Counted from the stretch's first letter, positions 34,251-46,345 are shown. The stretch is 64,000 nt of DNA from Actinoalloteichus hymeniacidonis (GCF_014203365.1 NZ_JACHIS010000001.1:372001-436000), one strand, 5' to 3'. The notes: generated by a model from the letters alone, not told the origin. Made by a program: numbers and translations.

Positions 34251-37200
34251 GTGGCACGCCCCGAAAAGCCTTCGCAGGGCAAAATGCCCGCTCCGCTCGA
34301 ACTGGAGGGCGAAGGAGTGGAAGACCGCCAAGAGCAGGCGGCACAAAATGAGACCTCTGCGACCCCGTCGCAGAGCAGTCCGGAATCCGGGCCAGGCCGT
34401 AACGGCCGTTGGCAGCTACGAAACTGGCGGCTGCGCACCAAGCTCGTCGCGGTCCTGTTGCTCCCGACGCTGGCAGCGCTGTTCCTAGGTCAGCTTCGAG
34501 TCGTCGACCAGATCGAGTCGGCCGACGAGCACGCCAGGAACGTCCGTGGGTTCGAGGTTGTGGAGCACAGCACCAACCTGATCCACGAACTCCAGCGGGA
34601 ACGCGACGTCGCCTCGTCCTATATCGCCAGAGGCCGCGAAGGCGGTCTTGCGCCGGTCGACGAGCAGGTCGTCCGAGTCGACCAGGATGTCCAGCGCTTC
34701 CGGGACAACCTCGCGCAGCTCGACGACTTCGGTACCCAGGTCATCGACAGCCGTACTCGCGCCTTGGAACGCCTCGGTGGACTCACCGGGCTCCGCTTAG
34801 CGGTGCGCGACACGCAGTACTCCGAGACTGCGGCGATCAAGACGTACACGAGCATCATCCAGTTCCTCTTGCAGATGAACCGGGACATCGTCGCGTCGAT
34901 CACCGATGGCGAGGTCAGCGCGTCCGCCCGTGCGATCGAGGCCTTGGCTCGTGCCAAGGAGGAGATCGCACAGCAGCGCGCGATCCTGCTCGCCGCCGGA
35001 CAGCGCGACGAACTGCGGTCGATCCAGTACGACCAGTTGCAGGCGTCCAACGCCCAGTTCTCCGCTGCGGTCAACGAGTTCTACTCCATCGCGAGTCCTT
35101 CCGAGGCCTCGCTGTACAGCGACACCGTCGCGGGCCCGTCGGTCGACGACGTGAACAGCCTCAAGGGACGAGTGCTCGTCCGACACGAGCGCGGCATCCC
35201 GCTGAACCTGAACTCGGTGCTGTGGGACCAGGCCGCGAGCACCACGATCGGTCTGACCCGTGAGGTCGAGCTGGACCTGCAGGAGGACCTTCGGGCCCGA
35301 GGCGAGGTGCTGGCCGACGAGGCCAGGGTCACCGCCTTCCGCGACGCCGCTCTGATCCTCGGTTTCGTCATCGGCGCACTGGTTCTGATGCTGCTCGTCG
35401 CCCGCTCGATGCTTCGCCCGCTGCGAGTGCTGCGGAAGACGGCCCTCGAGGTCGCACACGAGCGTCTGCCCTCGGTCATCGCGCAGATGCGGGAGACCGA
35501 GAACGACATCCCCAAGCTCACCGTGCAATCCGTCGACGTGCACACCCGTGAAGAGATCGGACAGCTCGCCAGGGCGTTCGACGCGGTGCATAACGAAGCC
35601 GTCCGACTTGCTGCGGAACAGGCACTGCTGCGGGCGAACGTCAACGCGATGTTCGTCAACCTCTCGCGTCGTAGCCAGACCTTGGTGGAACGGCAGCTCG
35701 GCCTGATCGACCGGTTGGAGCGGGATGAGCAGGACCCCGACCAGCTGGCCAACCTCTTCGAGCTCGACCACCTCGCGACTCGTATGCGGCGCAACAGCGA
35801 GAACCTGCTCGTTCTGGCAGGTACCGAGACGACTCGACGGATGGCACGGCCGGTCCCGGTCACCGACATCCTCGGTGCCTCGGTCTCGGAGGTCGAGCAG
35901 TACGCCAGGGTCACGGTCTCCGCGGCTCCGGAACTCATGGTGCAGGGCCGCGCGGTCAACGACCTCGTCCACCTCATCGCGGAGTTGCTCGACAACGCCA
36001 CCGCGTTGTCCGATCCGCAGACCAAGGTCACGGTCCGCACCGCGCACAGCCGCAAGAACGAGCTGATCATCGAGATCACCGACCGAGGCGTCGGCATGGC
36101 CGACGACGAGCTGGCCGCGGTCAACGAGCGGCTGGCCAACCCGCCGAGGGTCGACGTCGGTGTGTCGCGACGCATGGGTCTCTACGTGGTCGCCCAGCTG
36201 GCCAAGCGCCACGAGATCAGGGTTCGACTGCGCAGCGAGTACCTCGAGGGCGGCATCATCGCGCTCGTCGTCGTGCCATCGAACCTGGTGGTCCGGCCGA
36301 GTTCGGCGCGTGGCGGCGGTCCGGCCGGTGGCCAGGCCCTGCCGGGGCGGAACAACCTCGCGCTGCCGACCGTCGTCGGCGAACGCGGTGGACCCGCATC
36401 CGATGCCGGTTCGATGCCCGCACTGCCGCCGGTGGCACCGCCGAACCCGATGGAGCCGGTCGGTACTCCGTTGCCGAGCGACTCGGCCTTGAACGACATC
36501 GCCAGGAGCGACTCCACGGACTACTTCGGCTTCTACGGCGAGTCCGCGGAGTCGGAGTTGCAGGGCGACTACCGGAGTGCCTCCGAGGAGGAGACCGCGA
36601 AGCCCGCGAGTCGAGGGACGACCTCGGCCGGGCGACCGGCTCCGGAGGACACGGCGTACTTCACCGCCGCCGAGATGGACGACGCTCAGGAGCCCGACGA
36701 CGCCGAGGACTGGGACGCCCAGTTCCCGCAGACGGACCACCCGGAGGCCGAGGCGGCTCCGTCCGCGTCCGCCGCGCCGAGTTCCAACGGCCAGCAGGCG
36801 CAGGCCAAGAAGGCGCAGAACGACTTCGACGCTCCCACCGAGCGGTTGCCGATCTACGAAGCCGTGCTATCGCAGTGGTTCCAGGCCGGTGACGGTGCGA
36901 GTTCCGCCGAGCAACAGTCCGCCAATGGTGCGGCGCAGCGGACTCCGCCCGCCAAGAACGCACCCGGTGCCAGCGCCGGGCGCAACGGTGGCGCACCCGC
37001 GAGCAGGCCTGCCGCGCCGCCGAGGCGCGACACTCCGCCGCCCGCGAGTAGGCGTCCGCAATCGGCCCCATCGGCCGGACGCGCCACGCCGCCGCCCGCG
37101 CCGACGCCGCCTGCCGAGCCCGTCGCACCGACGCGGCAGGCCGCGCCTGCCCAGACCCCGCCATCGCGACCGGCCGCACGGCCGGAGCAGCCGACCGCCA

Positions 37201-37562
37201 GCTCCGCGCCGTCGGAGAACCAGGGTTGGCATTCCGCAGGTGACGATGGTTGGGCAGCAGCCAAGACAGTGTTGGCCAAGGATCCGGAGGGTGTTACGCA
37301 AGCTGGTCTTCCCAAGCGTGTGCCGAAGGCCAAGTTGATGCCGGGATCGGTTGCGCCGCAGACTAAGACCCAACGGGCGGCCGCACCCGAGCAGTCGGAT
37401 GCGCCGCCCCGGTCGGCTGAGATGATTCGAGGCAAGATGTCGAACTTCCAACAAGGACTGCGGAAGGGCAGGCACCACAGGGTTGACCCCCTGGCCGGTC
37501 CCGGTAGTTCCACAGATCCGTCCCATCAGTCCGCTAGCCGCCACGACGAGGAGCAGGAGTGA
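34251..37562 (+). CDS. cvnA: Conservon sensor kinase-like protein CvnA (nitrate-sensor/HAMP/HATPase)
   Basis: A 1103-aa membrane protein. A membrane helix ([18 protein letters not shown], ~65-85) leads to a NIT-type sensor region ([20 protein letters not shown]), a second membrane helix ([18 protein letters not shown]), a HAMP linker, a helical histidine-kinase dimer region, and an HATPase domain ([29 protein letters not shown]). The last ~370 residues are Pro/Ala-rich and disordered. GTG at 34251 with GGAGGG ten bases before. First gene of a cvnABCD conservon, which couples a kinase-like protein to a small GTPase. Confidence 0.92.
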   Translation: MARPEKPSQGKMPAPLELEGEGVEDRQEQAAQNETSATPSQSSPESGPGRNGRWQLRNWRLRTKLVAVLLLPTLAALFLGQLRVVDQIESADEHARNVRGFEVVEHSTNLIHELQRERDVASSYIARGREGGLAPVDEQVVRVDQDVQRFRDNLAQLDDFGTQVIDSRTRALERLGGLTGLRLAVRDTQYSETAAIKTYTSIIQFLLQMNRDIVASITDGEVSASARAIEALARAKEEIAQQRAILLAAGQRDELRSIQYDQLQASNAQFSAAVNEFYSIASPSEASLYSDTVAGPSVDDVNSLKGRVLVRHERGIPLNLNSVLWDQAASTTIGLTREVELDLQEDLRARGEVLADEARVTAFRDAALILGFVIGALVLMLLVARSMLRPLRVLRKTALEVAHERLPSVIAQMRETENDIPKLTVQSVDVHTREEIGQLARAFDAVHNEAVRLAAEQALLRANVNAMFVNLSRRSQTLVERQLGLIDRLERDEQDPDQLANLFELDHLATRMRRNSENLLVLAGTETTRRMARPVPVTDILGASVSEVEQYARVTVSAAPELMVQGRAVNDLVHLIAELLDNATALSDPQTKVTVRTAHSRKNELIIEITDRGVGMADDELAAVNERLANPPRVDVGVSRRMGLYVVAQLAKRHEIRVRLRSEYLEGGIIALVVVPSNLVVRPSSARGGGPAGGQALPGRNNLALPTVVGERGGPASDAGSMPALPPVAPPNPMEPVGTPLPSDSALNDIARSDSTDYFGFYGESAESELQGDYRSASEEETAKPASRGTTSAGRPAPEDTAYFTAAEMDDAQEPDDAEDWDAQFPQTDHPEAEAAPSASAAPSSNGQQAQAKKAQNDFDAPTERLPIYEAVLSQWFQAGDGASSAEQQSANGAAQRTPPAKNAPGASAGRNGGAPASRPAAPPRRDTPPPASRRPQSAPSAGRATPPPAPTPPAEPVAPTRQAAPAQTPPSRPAARPEQPTASSAPSENQGWHSAGDDGWAAAKTVLAKDPEGVTQAGLPKRVPKAKLMPGSVAPQTKTQRAAAPEQSDAPPRSAEMIRGKMSNFQQGLRKGRHHRVDPLAGPGSSTDPSHQSASRHDEEQE

Positions 37563-37981
37563 CCGCGTCCGCCCAGCAACCAGGTTCCTTTGGTTGGTTG
37601 ATCACTGACTTCGTGCGTCGCGTTCCTGGCGTAGCCCACGCTGTGGTCGTCTCCGCAGATGGCCTGCTTCTCGCCGGCTCTCACGGACTACCGAGGGATC
37701 GTGCGGAACAGCTTTCCGCCGTGGCCTCTGGCCTGATCAGCCTCACCCAAGGCGCTGCCAGGGTGTTCGAAGCCGGAGATGTGGCCCAGACGGTGGTGGA
37801 GATGGAACGGGGTTTCCTGTTCCTGATGTCCATCAGCGACGGCTCCTGCCTTTCCGTGCTGGCAGCACCGAACTGTGACATCGGACTCGTTGCGTACGAG
37901 ATGACCTTGCTTGTCGAGCGGGTCGGGCAACAGCTCACACCAGAGCTACGCGCTCAGCTACAGGGTGTGACTCGCCGGTGA
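37559..37981 (+). CDS. cvnB: Conservon roadblock/LC7 protein CvnB
   Basis: A 140-aa roadblock/LC7 protein ([35 protein letters not shown]...). Overlaps cvnA by 4 bp (GTGA). In conservons CvnB is thought to act with the GTPase CvnD as a regulator. Confidence 0.92.
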   Translation: MTASAQQPGSFGWLITDFVRRVPGVAHAVVVSADGLLLAGSHGLPRDRAEQLSAVASGLISLTQGAARVFEAGDVAQTVVEMERGFLFLMSISDGSCLSVLAAPNCDIGLVAYEMTLLVERVGQQLTPELRAQLQGVTRR

Positions 37982-38018
37982 ACCCACAGGCGTACTTACC
38001 TCGACGGAGTGATGGGCA

Positions 38019-38645
38019 ATGACCTCGGGACCTGGTTTCGGCGAAGGCCGTGCTGGCGAGTGGGCGGGCCAGCTCGACTTCGATGGCTTCTATGGTCGTG
38101 GCCGTGACGGCCAAAGCGATCCGGACGCCGACTACCTGATGGGCGGCGCCGATCGGGCGCTGTTCGGTGGTCCCGGCGCGGATCTGCTCGGCACGAGCAT
38201 GTCGGGTGACTTCGAGGACTTCTCGGCGGCTCCCGTCCAGGAAGTCGAACAGAGTTGGCCCGAGTACGAGCCGGATGAGGACAGCGGGCGTGATCCGCTG
38301 GTGGAGACCGGGTCCCTGGTTCGTCCCTATGCCAGGACGGGCGGCCGAACACGGCCGGATTATGATCTCCCCATCGAGGCTTTGATCTCCACGAGTGACC
38401 GTGGTCGTGAGCGCAACTCGATGTCGCTGGCCGAGCACCGTTCCATCTGCGGCCTGTGCATTGAGACTCGTTCCGTGGCCGAGATCGCGGCGCACCTGCG
38501 CCTTCCTCTCGGCGTGGTTCGCGTGCTGATCGGCGACATGGCCAGTCTTGGTTTGGTTCTCGTCCACAACAGTGGTCTTGTGATGGGGGACGGGCCGTCA
38601 CTCGCGTTCCTGGAAAGGGTGCTCAGTGGGCTTCGCAGGCTCTGA
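38019..38645 (+). CDS. cvnC: Conservon DUF742 protein CvnC
   Basis: A 208-aa protein whose C-terminal ~110 residues are DUF742 (LVRPYARTGGRTRPDYDLPIEALI, then SICGLCIETRSVAEIAAHLRLPLGVVRVLIGDMASLGLV). This region is winged-helix-like. The first ~90 residues are an unusual acidic, Gly-rich extension. ATG at 38019, 37 bases after cvnB. Confidence 0.92.
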   Translation: MTSGPGFGEGRAGEWAGQLDFDGFYGRGRDGQSDPDADYLMGGADRALFGGPGADLLGTSMSGDFEDFSAAPVQEVEQSWPEYEPDEDSGRDPLVETGSLVRPYARTGGRTRPDYDLPIEALISTSDRGRERNSMSLAEHRSICGLCIETRSVAEIAAHLRLPLGVVRVLIGDMASLGLVLVHNSGLVMGDGPSLAFLERVLSGLRRL

Positions 38646-39237
38646 ACCCCAGCGGACTCCGGCCGCCAGCAAGCACGCCACCACGTCGACGAAGATCGTC
38701 GTGGCGGGTGGCTTCGGGGTTGGTAAGACGACATTCGTCGGCTCGGTCTCCGAGATCGTGCCGCTCACCACCGAGGCGGTGATGACCGAGGCCAGTGTGG
38801 GTGTCGACGACTTGAGTGCGACCCCCGGCAAGGTCACCACCACGGTGGCGATGGACTTCGGTCGTGTCTCACTCGACAGCGATCTGATCCTCTACCTGTT
38901 CGGTACTCCCGGTCAGCACAGGTTCTGGTTCATGTGGGACGACCTGGTCAAGGGCGCTATCGGCGCCGTCGTGCTGGTCGACAGCAGACGGTTGGCCGAC
39001 GCCTTCGCCTCCATCGACTTCTTCGATGACCGTGAGCTGCCCTACGTCGTGGCGTTGAACTGCTTCGACGGGGTGCTGCACCACCGAATCGAGGATGTCC
39101 GCGAGGCGCTGACGATCGACGACAGCGTTCCGATCGTGGTGACCGACGCGCGTAATCGCGACTCGACCAAGCAGGCGTTGATCACGCTGGTGGAGCACGC
39201 GATGCGGCAGTGGATGGCGGTTCGCGCCACCGGTTGA
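38626..39237 (+). CDS. cvnD: Conservon small GTPase CvnD
   Basis: A 203-aa GTPase: P-loop GGFGVGKTTFVGSVSEI, switch region TTEAVMTEAS, G3-like FGTPGQHRFWFMWDDL, G4-type LNCFDG. Starts at a GTG 20 bp inside cvnC, so translation is coupled. Likely the output switch of the conservon, by analogy with eukaryote-like G-protein systems. Confidence 0.93.
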   Translation: MGFAGSEPQRTPAASKHATTSTKIVVAGGFGVGKTTFVGSVSEIVPLTTEAVMTEASVGVDDLSATPGKVTTTVAMDFGRVSLDSDLILYLFGTPGQHRFWFMWDDLVKGAIGAVVLVDSRRLADAFASIDFFDDRELPYVVALNCFDGVLHHRIEDVREALTIDDSVPIVVTDARNRDSTKQALITLVEHAMRQWMAVRATG

Positions 39238-39246
39238 TGAGACGAC

Positions 39247-39295
39247 CCGGTGTGGTGTTCGATTCGATACGAGTCGGGCACCACACCGGTTTTTC
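39247..39295 (+). terminator. Rho-independent terminator of the conservon
   Basis: CCGGTGTGGTG (39247-39257) and CACCACACCGG (39279-39289) form an 11-bp stem followed by TTTTTCTTG, the only classical T-run terminator seen in the window. It is 10 bases after the cvnD stop. Confidence 0.93.
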
Positions 39296-39353
39296 TTGTC
39301 TCTGGGGTTGATTCGATTCGCCCGACGTCCGCATCCCTTGGGCGCGGACGGAC

Positions 39354-41648
39354 TCAGACCCGGGTCTGGTCCTCGGCGGGCGTGTTCTCCTCGACCAGCG
39401 CCGCGCTGGAGATCCGGTGCAGCGGATACCGTTGTACGGCTCCCACGCTCTGATCGAAGCCCTCCAGGAAACCGCCGCTGATGCTCACCGGATCGACGAT
39501 GCGCTGCGTCGACGAGCCATGCGAGTCGACGAAACCGATCCACAGCCTGCGTTGAGCGGCCACGGCGTCCTGTAGCAAAGTGAACGTCGCCGAGGTGCGG
39601 TGTCCGTCGGAGGCCGTCGATGCTGCGGCGCCTCGGCGGACCACCGAGGTCCGGTCGCCGATGCGCAGGCCGGTGACTATCTCGGTGATGCGCTCATCGT
39701 CGATGGGCGCGGGTGTGGTGGGACGACGGCTGCTCGTCGCCCGTCTGGCCAGCCGCCGGCCGGTCGGCCGCAGGTCGAGCAGTGTGCCGTCCACACCCTC
39801 GGCCACCGGGGTGAAACCCGCCTCGCGCAGGCCGTCCAGTAGATCGACGAGTGGCAGCGGACTGACCAGTACCGTCGGTGCGATCTTGCGCAGTTCGAGT
39901 TGCTCGGCCTCCGGCCTGCTCAAGACCTCGGCCAGCAGTACCGGGTCCTCGCAGCGCAGGAACGAGCTCGCCGAGCCGCCGCGCAGGCGGCCGTGGCGAC
40001 GCGCGACGTCGTCGATCAGGTAGGTCAGCGACTGGGGGATCGGCGTCCTGGACCGTTGGGCGAAGAGGTCGTGGAGCTCGGTGGCGCTGCGACCCGCGTC
40101 CAGGGCGCGGCGCACGCTCGACTCGCCGACCCGGAACACCGTTGCGCTGCCTGCGGACTCGACATCGGCGACCAGCGCCATGTCCGCGGCCAGATCGGCT
40201 TCCAACGGGCCGGGTGCGATCACCGTCAGATCGGCCTGAACCAGGATGTGGTCCAGCGGCGGCGGCATCGCCGCGCCCATCAGCTTGGCGGCCTCGGCCG
40301 GTCCATCGGTCAGCAACGCCTGTCCGGCGGCGGACAGCGCACCCAGCGCGATCACGCCGAGGGCGGCGGATTCCGACAGGGCCCACCGCACCTGCTCGTC
40401 ACGCAGCCTGCCGCCCTGCCGGGGTGCCCGCCAGGCCAACAGTTCGACCAGCGGTTCCTCGGAGCGCAATCCGGTGTCGGCGGGCAACTCCGCGAGTTCC
40501 TCGAGCGTCCGACGCCGGGACTGCGGGGCGCGAGGCCTACGCAGTTCGTCGGCGAGCACCGAGAGCAGCCGGTCGCGGTCGTCGCGGCCACCTGCCAATG
40601 CGGGAAGTCTCGGCATGTCCAGCCAGGCCGCCGCGAGGGTGGCCCACCGTTGCTCGGAGGGCCCGGCGGTCCAGGTGTCGGCGGTGGTGGTGAGCAACCA
40701 CCGTGGGTCGGTGTCCTCGCTCGCGGCCACCAGCGCCGCCGCGGCCGCAAGCTCGATCACCAGGGTGGCGCGTGCCTCGGTGCACTCCATGGCCCGGGCG
40801 GCCCGCTTCAGTTCGCGGACGCCCAGTCCGCCGGAGCGCAACACCGCAGGCGGCTCGGCGGACCAGAGTTGCAGCAGGGTGTCGACGTGCCGACACAGTT
40901 CGAGCGCCTCGCCCGCAGCGGCGCCGTCCACGTCTGCGGCGGCCCGTCGGGTCGTGTCCAGTTCCGGCGGATCCAGCCGTACCGGTCCCAGCGGGCGGTC
41001 GCCACGCAGCAGGATTCCCAGTTGCCGGGGCAATTCCACCGTCTCCGCATCGCGGCGGATCAGCAATCCGTTGGCGAGCAGACGTTGCACCGGGGTCTTG
41101 GCTTGTTCGATCGACACGACGGCGGCGGCGTCCTTGGTCTGGCCGATCGGCGCGCCGACGGACAGGGCGGTGAGCAGGCCGCGTTCGGCGTCGGACAGGG
41201 CGGCCACCACGGCCGGAAGGTCTTGGCGATCCAGGTGCGGGGCGGGCCTGCCGAGGCCGGCGGGGAACGGGCCGATGGTGTCGCGGGCGGTCGGCACCAC
41301 CGAGAGCTCGCCGTCGTCGCCCCAGATCAGGGCACGGGCGCGCAGCTCGGCCACGCCCGCTCGAACCCGCTTGGCGGTCGCGCCGGGGCCGAACAGGGCG
41401 ACCAGTGCCGTCATCGGTGCGGGACGTTGGTCGGCATCGAGGACCAGGAGCGCCTCCAACACCGTGAGGCCGACCGTGTCGAGTTCCTCACATGCCCTGG
41501 CCACGGATACGCCGATGCCCGCACGGGTGGCGAGAACGGTCGTATCGGCCGGGGCTGGGGTGGCCAGGTCGGGGCGGGCTCGCAGCAGTGCGGCGAGCGT
41601 CGAGTCGTCCTGGTTGCGCAACCAGTCGGCCAGTGAGGTGCCGGGCAT
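39354..41648 (-). CDS. Helicase-associated (XPB-partner-like) protein
   Basis: A 764-aa protein with no Walker motifs. The start [28 protein letters not shown] and the tail [13 protein letters not shown]-like region are those of the 'helicase-associated domain/helicase_C3' family, matching what I recall of M. tuberculosis Rv0862c, the neighbour of ercc3. In the middle there are winged-helix-like repeats ([31 protein letters not shown]). The XPB helicase here is 9.6 kb away, so the pair is split. GGAGGGG just before the ATG. Confidence 0.85.
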   Translation of the reverse strand: MPGTSLADWLRNQDDSTLAALLRARPDLATPAPADTTVLATRAGIGVSVARACEELDTVGLTVLEALLVLDADQRPAPMTALVALFGPGATAKRVRAGVAELRARALIWGDDGELSVVPTARDTIGPFPAGLGRPAPHLDRQDLPAVVAALSDAERGLLTALSVGAPIGQTKDAAAVVSIEQAKTPVQRLLANGLLIRRDAETVELPRQLGILLRGDRPLGPVRLDPPELDTTRRAAADVDGAAAGEALELCRHVDTLLQLWSAEPPAVLRSGGLGVRELKRAARAMECTEARATLVIELAAAAALVAASEDTDPRWLLTTTADTWTAGPSEQRWATLAAAWLDMPRLPALAGGRDDRDRLLSVLADELRRPRAPQSRRRTLEELAELPADTGLRSEEPLVELLAWRAPRQGGRLRDEQVRWALSESAALGVIALGALSAAGQALLTDGPAEAAKLMGAAMPPPLDHILVQADLTVIAPGPLEADLAADMALVADVESAGSATVFRVGESSVRRALDAGRSATELHDLFAQRSRTPIPQSLTYLIDDVARRHGRLRGGSASSFLRCEDPVLLAEVLSRPEAEQLELRKIAPTVLVSPLPLVDLLDGLREAGFTPVAEGVDGTLLDLRPTGRRLARRATSSRRPTTPAPIDDERITEIVTGLRIGDRTSVVRRGAAASTASDGHRTSATFTLLQDAVAAQRRLWIGFVDSHGSSTQRIVDPVSISGGFLEGFDQSVGAVQRYPLHRISSAALVEENTPAEDQTRV

Positions 41649-41809
41649 CCCCTCCACGATATCTCGCGATACGGCAGACTGAGTGAGTCCTTTCCGACAC
41701 CGCCGGGGCCCGCGCCCGTAAGCGCACGGGTCCATCGCATGGCCGCAAGCGCCTGCGATCCGCGCCTGCGGTCGGTCGGATGCCGCCGGAGACGAACCCA
41801 GGAGGAGCC

Positions 41810-41995
41810 GTGGCCAAGCCCGCTCGCAAGGACCGCATCGACCCGAGCTGGCCGCAGGTGCCCGAGGGTGAGCACGCGGTCTCCGAACTCAGGGCGCCCA
41901 TCGCGGGCGCATCGTCGCCCTTCGGCGACGTGGAGTTTCCGCTGGCTGAGGACGCGCTGCCGTACAAGCACCCGGTGACCGTCATCAACCGCTGA
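41810..41995 (+). CDS. Small conserved hypothetical protein
   Basis: A 61-aa protein ([22 protein letters not shown]... ending [19 protein letters not shown]). AGGAGGA is placed four to five bases before the GTG at 41810. Position between the helicase-associated gene and the Moco genes matches a small gene in the same place in mycobacteria. Divergent from the helicase-associated gene. Function unknown. Confidence 0.75.
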   Translation: MAKPARKDRIDPSWPQVPEGEHAVSELRAPIAGASSPFGDVEFPLAEDALPYKHPVTVINR

Positions 41996-42080
41996 TTCAT
42001 GGGTGGGCCGGCGTGCCGGCGCTGCAGAACGGCTGGTTACGCTGCTCTCCCCGATTGAACCCGTTACCAGGGAGGTAGCA

Positions 42081-43490
42081 ATGCCGGTTCCCGGCCCCGG
42101 CTATGCCATCACGGTGCGGGTTGAGACCCCGCCGTCGTCGAGCGCGGCGGGTGACCTCACCAGCGCGGTCGGCCGGGTCGGCGGCGTGATCACGGCCCTC
42201 GACGTGGTCGAGTCCCACACCGACCGCGTCGTCATCGACATCACCTGCAACACCCTGTCGGCCGAGCATGTCACCGACATCACCACCACGTTGGATGCGC
42301 TGCCCGGCGTGGTCGTGCGCAAGGTCTCCGACCGAACCTTCCTGATGCACCTCGGCGGCAAGCTGGAGGTGCGTTCGAAAGTCGCGCTGCGCAACCGTGA
42401 CGACCTGTCGCGCGCCTACACCCCGGGTGTCGCCCGGATCTGCCAGGCCATCGCGGCCAACCCCGACGACGCGCGTCGGCTGACCATCAAGCGCAACACC
42501 GTGGCGGTCGTCACCGACGGCTCCGCCGTGCTCGGCCTCGGCAACATCGGCCCGGCCGCCGCGTTGCCGGTGATGGAGGGCAAGGCGGCGCTGTTCAAGA
42601 AGTTCGCCGATGTCGACGCCTGGCCGGTGTGCCTGGATACCCAGGACACCGAGGAGATCATCCGCACGGTCGAGTTGCTCGCGCCGGTCTACGGCGGGAT
42701 CAACCTGGAGGACATCGCGGCGCCGCGTTGCTTCGAGATCGAGCGCAGGCTGCGCGAGAAGCTGGACATCCCCGTCTTCCACGACGATCAGCACGGCACG
42801 GCCATCGTCGTGCTGGGCGCGCTGCGCAACGCCCTGCGGGTGGTGGGCAAGGACATCGGCGACTGCCGGGTCGTGGTGTGCGGCGTCGGCGCCGCAGGCT
42901 CGGCCATCATCCGACTGCTGCTGCGGGACAAGCCCGGCGACGTCCTGGCCGTGGACATCGACGGCATCGTGCACCCGGAGCGGGACGGCCTCGGCGAGCA
43001 CCTGGAGTGGATCGCCGAGCACACCAACCGCGAGAACCGCAGCGGCTCGTTGCACGACGCGCTGGTCGGTGCCGACGTCTTCATCGGTGTCTCCGCTCCG
43101 AACCTGTTCGGTGCCGAGCAGGTGGCGACGATGGCGGAGTCCTCCATCGTCTTCGCCCTGGCCAACCCGGACCCCGAGATCGATCCGCTGGAGGCCCAGC
43201 AGCACGCGGCCGTCGTGGCCACCGGTCGCAGCGACTTCCCGAACCAGATCAACAATGTGTTGGCCTTCCCCGGTTTCTTCCGAGGGCTGCTCGACGCGCA
43301 GGCGAGCACGATCACGGACTCGATGATGCTGGCGGCTGCCGAGGCGATCGCCGATGTGGCCGACGGGGAACGGCTCAATGCGTCGTTCATCGTCCCCAGC
43401 GTGTTCGACTCGACGGTGGCGCCTGCGGTCGCCGAGGCGGTTCGCAAGGCCGCCGAGGAGGACGCGGCCGCCACCGAGTCGGTGCGGTAA
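42081..43490 (+). CDS. NAD(P)-dependent malic enzyme with N-terminal ACT domain
   Basis: A 469-aa enzyme that oxidatively decarboxylates malate to pyruvate. An ACT-like regulatory domain (residues 1-80, ending [19 protein letters not shown]) precedes the catalytic part: [88 protein letters not shown] and ANPDPEIDP. The ACT domain suggests amino-acid regulation. GGAGG lies just before the ATG at 42081. Confidence 0.93.
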   Translation: MPVPGPGYAITVRVETPPSSSAAGDLTSAVGRVGGVITALDVVESHTDRVVIDITCNTLSAEHVTDITTTLDALPGVVVRKVSDRTFLMHLGGKLEVRSKVALRNRDDLSRAYTPGVARICQAIAANPDDARRLTIKRNTVAVVTDGSAVLGLGNIGPAAALPVMEGKAALFKKFADVDAWPVCLDTQDTEEIIRTVELLAPVYGGINLEDIAAPRCFEIERRLREKLDIPVFHDDQHGTAIVVLGALRNALRVVGKDIGDCRVVVCGVGAAGSAIIRLLLRDKPGDVLAVDIDGIVHPERDGLGEHLEWIAEHTNRENRSGSLHDALVGADVFIGVSAPNLFGAEQVATMAESSIVFALANPDPEIDPLEAQQHAAVVATGRSDFPNQINNVLAFPGFFRGLLDAQASTITDSMMLAAAEAIADVADGERLNASFIVPSVFDSTVAPAVAEAVRKAAEEDAAATESVR

Positions 43491-43513
43491 CCGGATTCGT
43501 CCGATCGACCACT

Positions 43514-43545
43514 GGCCGGAGCCTGCGTCACCGCGGGCTCCGGCC
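43514..43545 (+). terminator. Hairpin after malic enzyme gene
   Basis: GGCCGGAGCC and GGCTCCGGCC form a perfect 10-bp stem, 24 bases after the stop, followed by TTCG. Confidence 0.75.
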
Positions 43546-43647
43546 TTCGTGGTCTCACGGGGAGAACTCGCTTGGGTGCCACCGGAAGCCGGGCTTGGGT
43601 CACGCCGCATCGGGAGCGAGAGCCGATCCCGCCTAGCATCACCGAAC

Positions 43648-44118
43648 ATGGAGCTACCGCATCTGGATGAGGGCGGCGCGGCACGCATGGTCGACGTCTC
43701 GACCAAGGCGGCATCGGTGCGGACCGCGACCGCCTCGGGAGTGTTGCGCACCACCGAGGCGGTGATCGAGCTGCTCACCACGGGCACCCTGCCGAAGGGC
43801 GATGCCCTCGCCACCGCGCGGATCGCCGGGATCATGGGCGCCAAGCGGACGCCGGACCTGATCCCGCTCTGTCATCCGATCGTGCTGTCCGGGGTCGCCG
43901 TCGAGCTGCACCCGGAGCGAGACGGCGTCCGAATCTCCGCCACGGTCCGCACCACCGACCGCACCGGTGTCGAGATGGAGGCGTTGACCGCCGTCGCGGT
44001 CGCCGGGTTGGCCCTGCACGACATGGTCAAGGCGGTCGATCCGGCGGCGGTGCTGGACCAGGTGCGGGTGGAACGCAAGGACGGCGGGAAGACGGGGACA
44101 TGGACGCGACCGGAGTAA
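43648..44118 (+). CDS. moaC: Cyclic pyranopterin monophosphate synthase
   Basis: A 156-aa MoaC: LPHLDEGGAARMVDVSTKAAS, TGTLPKGDALATARIAGIMGAKRTPDLIPLCHPI, TDRTGVEMEALTAVAVAGLALHDMVKAVDP. It converts the MoaA product to cPMP in Moco synthesis. Its stop overlaps the mog-moaE start by 19 bp. Confidence 0.95.
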   Translation: MELPHLDEGGAARMVDVSTKAASVRTATASGVLRTTEAVIELLTTGTLPKGDALATARIAGIMGAKRTPDLIPLCHPIVLSGVAVELHPERDGVRISATVRTTDRTGVEMEALTAVAVAGLALHDMVKAVDPAAVLDQVRVERKDGGKTGTWTRPE

Positions 44119-45176
44119 CGGCACCCAGGAGAGCCAGGGTGATCACCGCGTCCAACCGCGCCTCGGCCGGTGTCTACGCCGATACCACCGGGCCGATCAT
44201 CGTGTCGTGGTTGCGGGAGCGTTCCTATGAGACCCCCGACGCCTCGGTGGTCCCGGACGGCCTGCCGGTGGGGGAACAGCTGCGGGCCGCCATCGCGGAC
44301 GGCGTCGACGTGGTCGTCACCACCGGTGGGACGGGGCTGAGCCCCACCGACCGGACCCCGGAGGTCACCGGGGAGCTGTTGGATCACGACGTGCCGGGGC
44401 TGGCGGATGCGATCCGAGCGGCGGGGCTGCCGAAGGTCCCCACGGCCGTGCTCTCGCGGGGCCGGGCCGGAATCGCGGGCCGCACGCTGGTCGTCAACCT
44501 GCCGGGCTCCCGGGGCGGTGTCCGGGATGGGCTCGACGTCTTGGCCGGGGTGTTGGAACACGCGGTGGATCAGCTGCGCGGCGGTGATCATCCGCAGCCG
44601 GGTACGGCGGGCGGGCAGGCGGCCGCTGAACGGACCGCCGGCAGCTCGGCGGATCACGCGGCCGTGATATCGGCTGGCACCGCTGTTTCGGAGGCCGCCG
44701 TAACGGGCGTGAGCGCCCCGGAGGCGGCCGAATACGGCGCAGAAGGACAGAAGGCCGTGGTGCTGCGCGCCGAGGTCGTGGACGCGGATCTGGCGACTGT
44801 CGACCACGAGGCGCTCGTCGGCAACGCGGCGGCGGGCGCGGTGGTGGGCTTCCGGGGGGTCGTCCGGAATCATGACGGCGGACGCGGGGTACGCGAACTC
44901 GAGTACGTGGGGCATCCGACTGCGGCGCGGATCGCTGCCGAGGTGGCGGCCGATGTAGCGGCCAGGAATCCGGCGGTCTCGGCGCTGGCGGTAACCCATC
45001 GGCTCGGACTGCTCGCGGTGGGGGATCTCGCGCTGGTCTGCGCGGTCTCGGCGGCCCACCGCGCGGCCGCCTTCGCGGCCTGCGCGGACCTGGTCGACGA
45101 GATCAAGGCCCGGTTGCCGATCTGGAAGCGTCAGGTGTTCGTCGACGGCGACGAGGAATGGGTGGACTGTCCCTGA
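44100..45176 (+). CDS. Fused Mog (molybdopterin adenylyltransferase) and MoaE (molybdopterin synthase large subunit)
   Basis: A 358-aa protein made of two Moco enzymes. Residues ~10-160 are MogA/MoaB-like (RVITASNRASAGVYADTTGPII, VVTTGGTGLSPTDRTPEVT, NLPGSRGGVRDGLDVL). A Gly/Ala/Thr-rich linker (~161-220) follows. Residues ~222-358 are MoaE (GAVVGFRGVVRNHDGGRGVRELEYVGHPTAARI, THRLGLLAVGDLALVCAVSAAHRAAAF, KARLPIWKRQVF). One uninterrupted frame. In mycobacteria mog and moaE are neighbouring separate genes. Starts inside moaC. Confidence 0.92.
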   Translation: MDATGVTAPRRARVITASNRASAGVYADTTGPIIVSWLRERSYETPDASVVPDGLPVGEQLRAAIADGVDVVVTTGGTGLSPTDRTPEVTGELLDHDVPGLADAIRAAGLPKVPTAVLSRGRAGIAGRTLVVNLPGSRGGVRDGLDVLAGVLEHAVDQLRGGDHPQPGTAGGQAAAERTAGSSADHAAVISAGTAVSEAAVTGVSAPEAAEYGAEGQKAVVLRAEVVDADLATVDHEALVGNAAAGAVVGFRGVVRNHDGGRGVRELEYVGHPTAARIAAEVAADVAARNPAVSALAVTHRLGLLAVGDLALVCAVSAAHRAAAFAACADLVDEIKARLPIWKRQVFVDGDEEWVDCP

Positions 45177-45350
45177 GGACCGTCCTGGCCGGGCAGGCCC
45201 GCCGATTCGGGCGGCGGGCGGCTGGCGTTGCGAGCTGGGCGGGTCCCGAGGTGGACGAGGAGGCCCCTGATCACGGCCCCGGCGGGAATGACCCACGCAG
45301 GCTGCTGCGGTCAGGACAGCTGGACGGCTGCCTCGGCTCTCGACGAGAGC

Positions 45351-45405
45351 CGATCGGACCTGCTCCCCGCTCCCCGGGGGATGGAAGCGGGTGCAGGTCC
45401 GATCG
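45351..45405. terminator. Large hairpin between moaE fusion and rpfA
   Basis: CGATCGGACCTGC (45351-45363) and GCAGGTCCGATCG (45393-45405) are perfect 13-bp arms with a GC-rich, self-pairing loop. It is five bases from the rpfA stop and so probably terminates rpfA on the minus strand as well as the mog-moaE transcript. Confidence 0.75.
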
Positions 45406-45410
45406 ATAGA

Positions 45411-46340
<930 letters not shown>

Positions 46341-46345
46341 TCAAT

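Noticed and set aside
39900-41636. 578-codon plus-strand frame opposite the helicase-associated gene
   Set aside because: Gln/Gly/Arg-rich antisense reading; the minus-strand protein is a recognisable family member.
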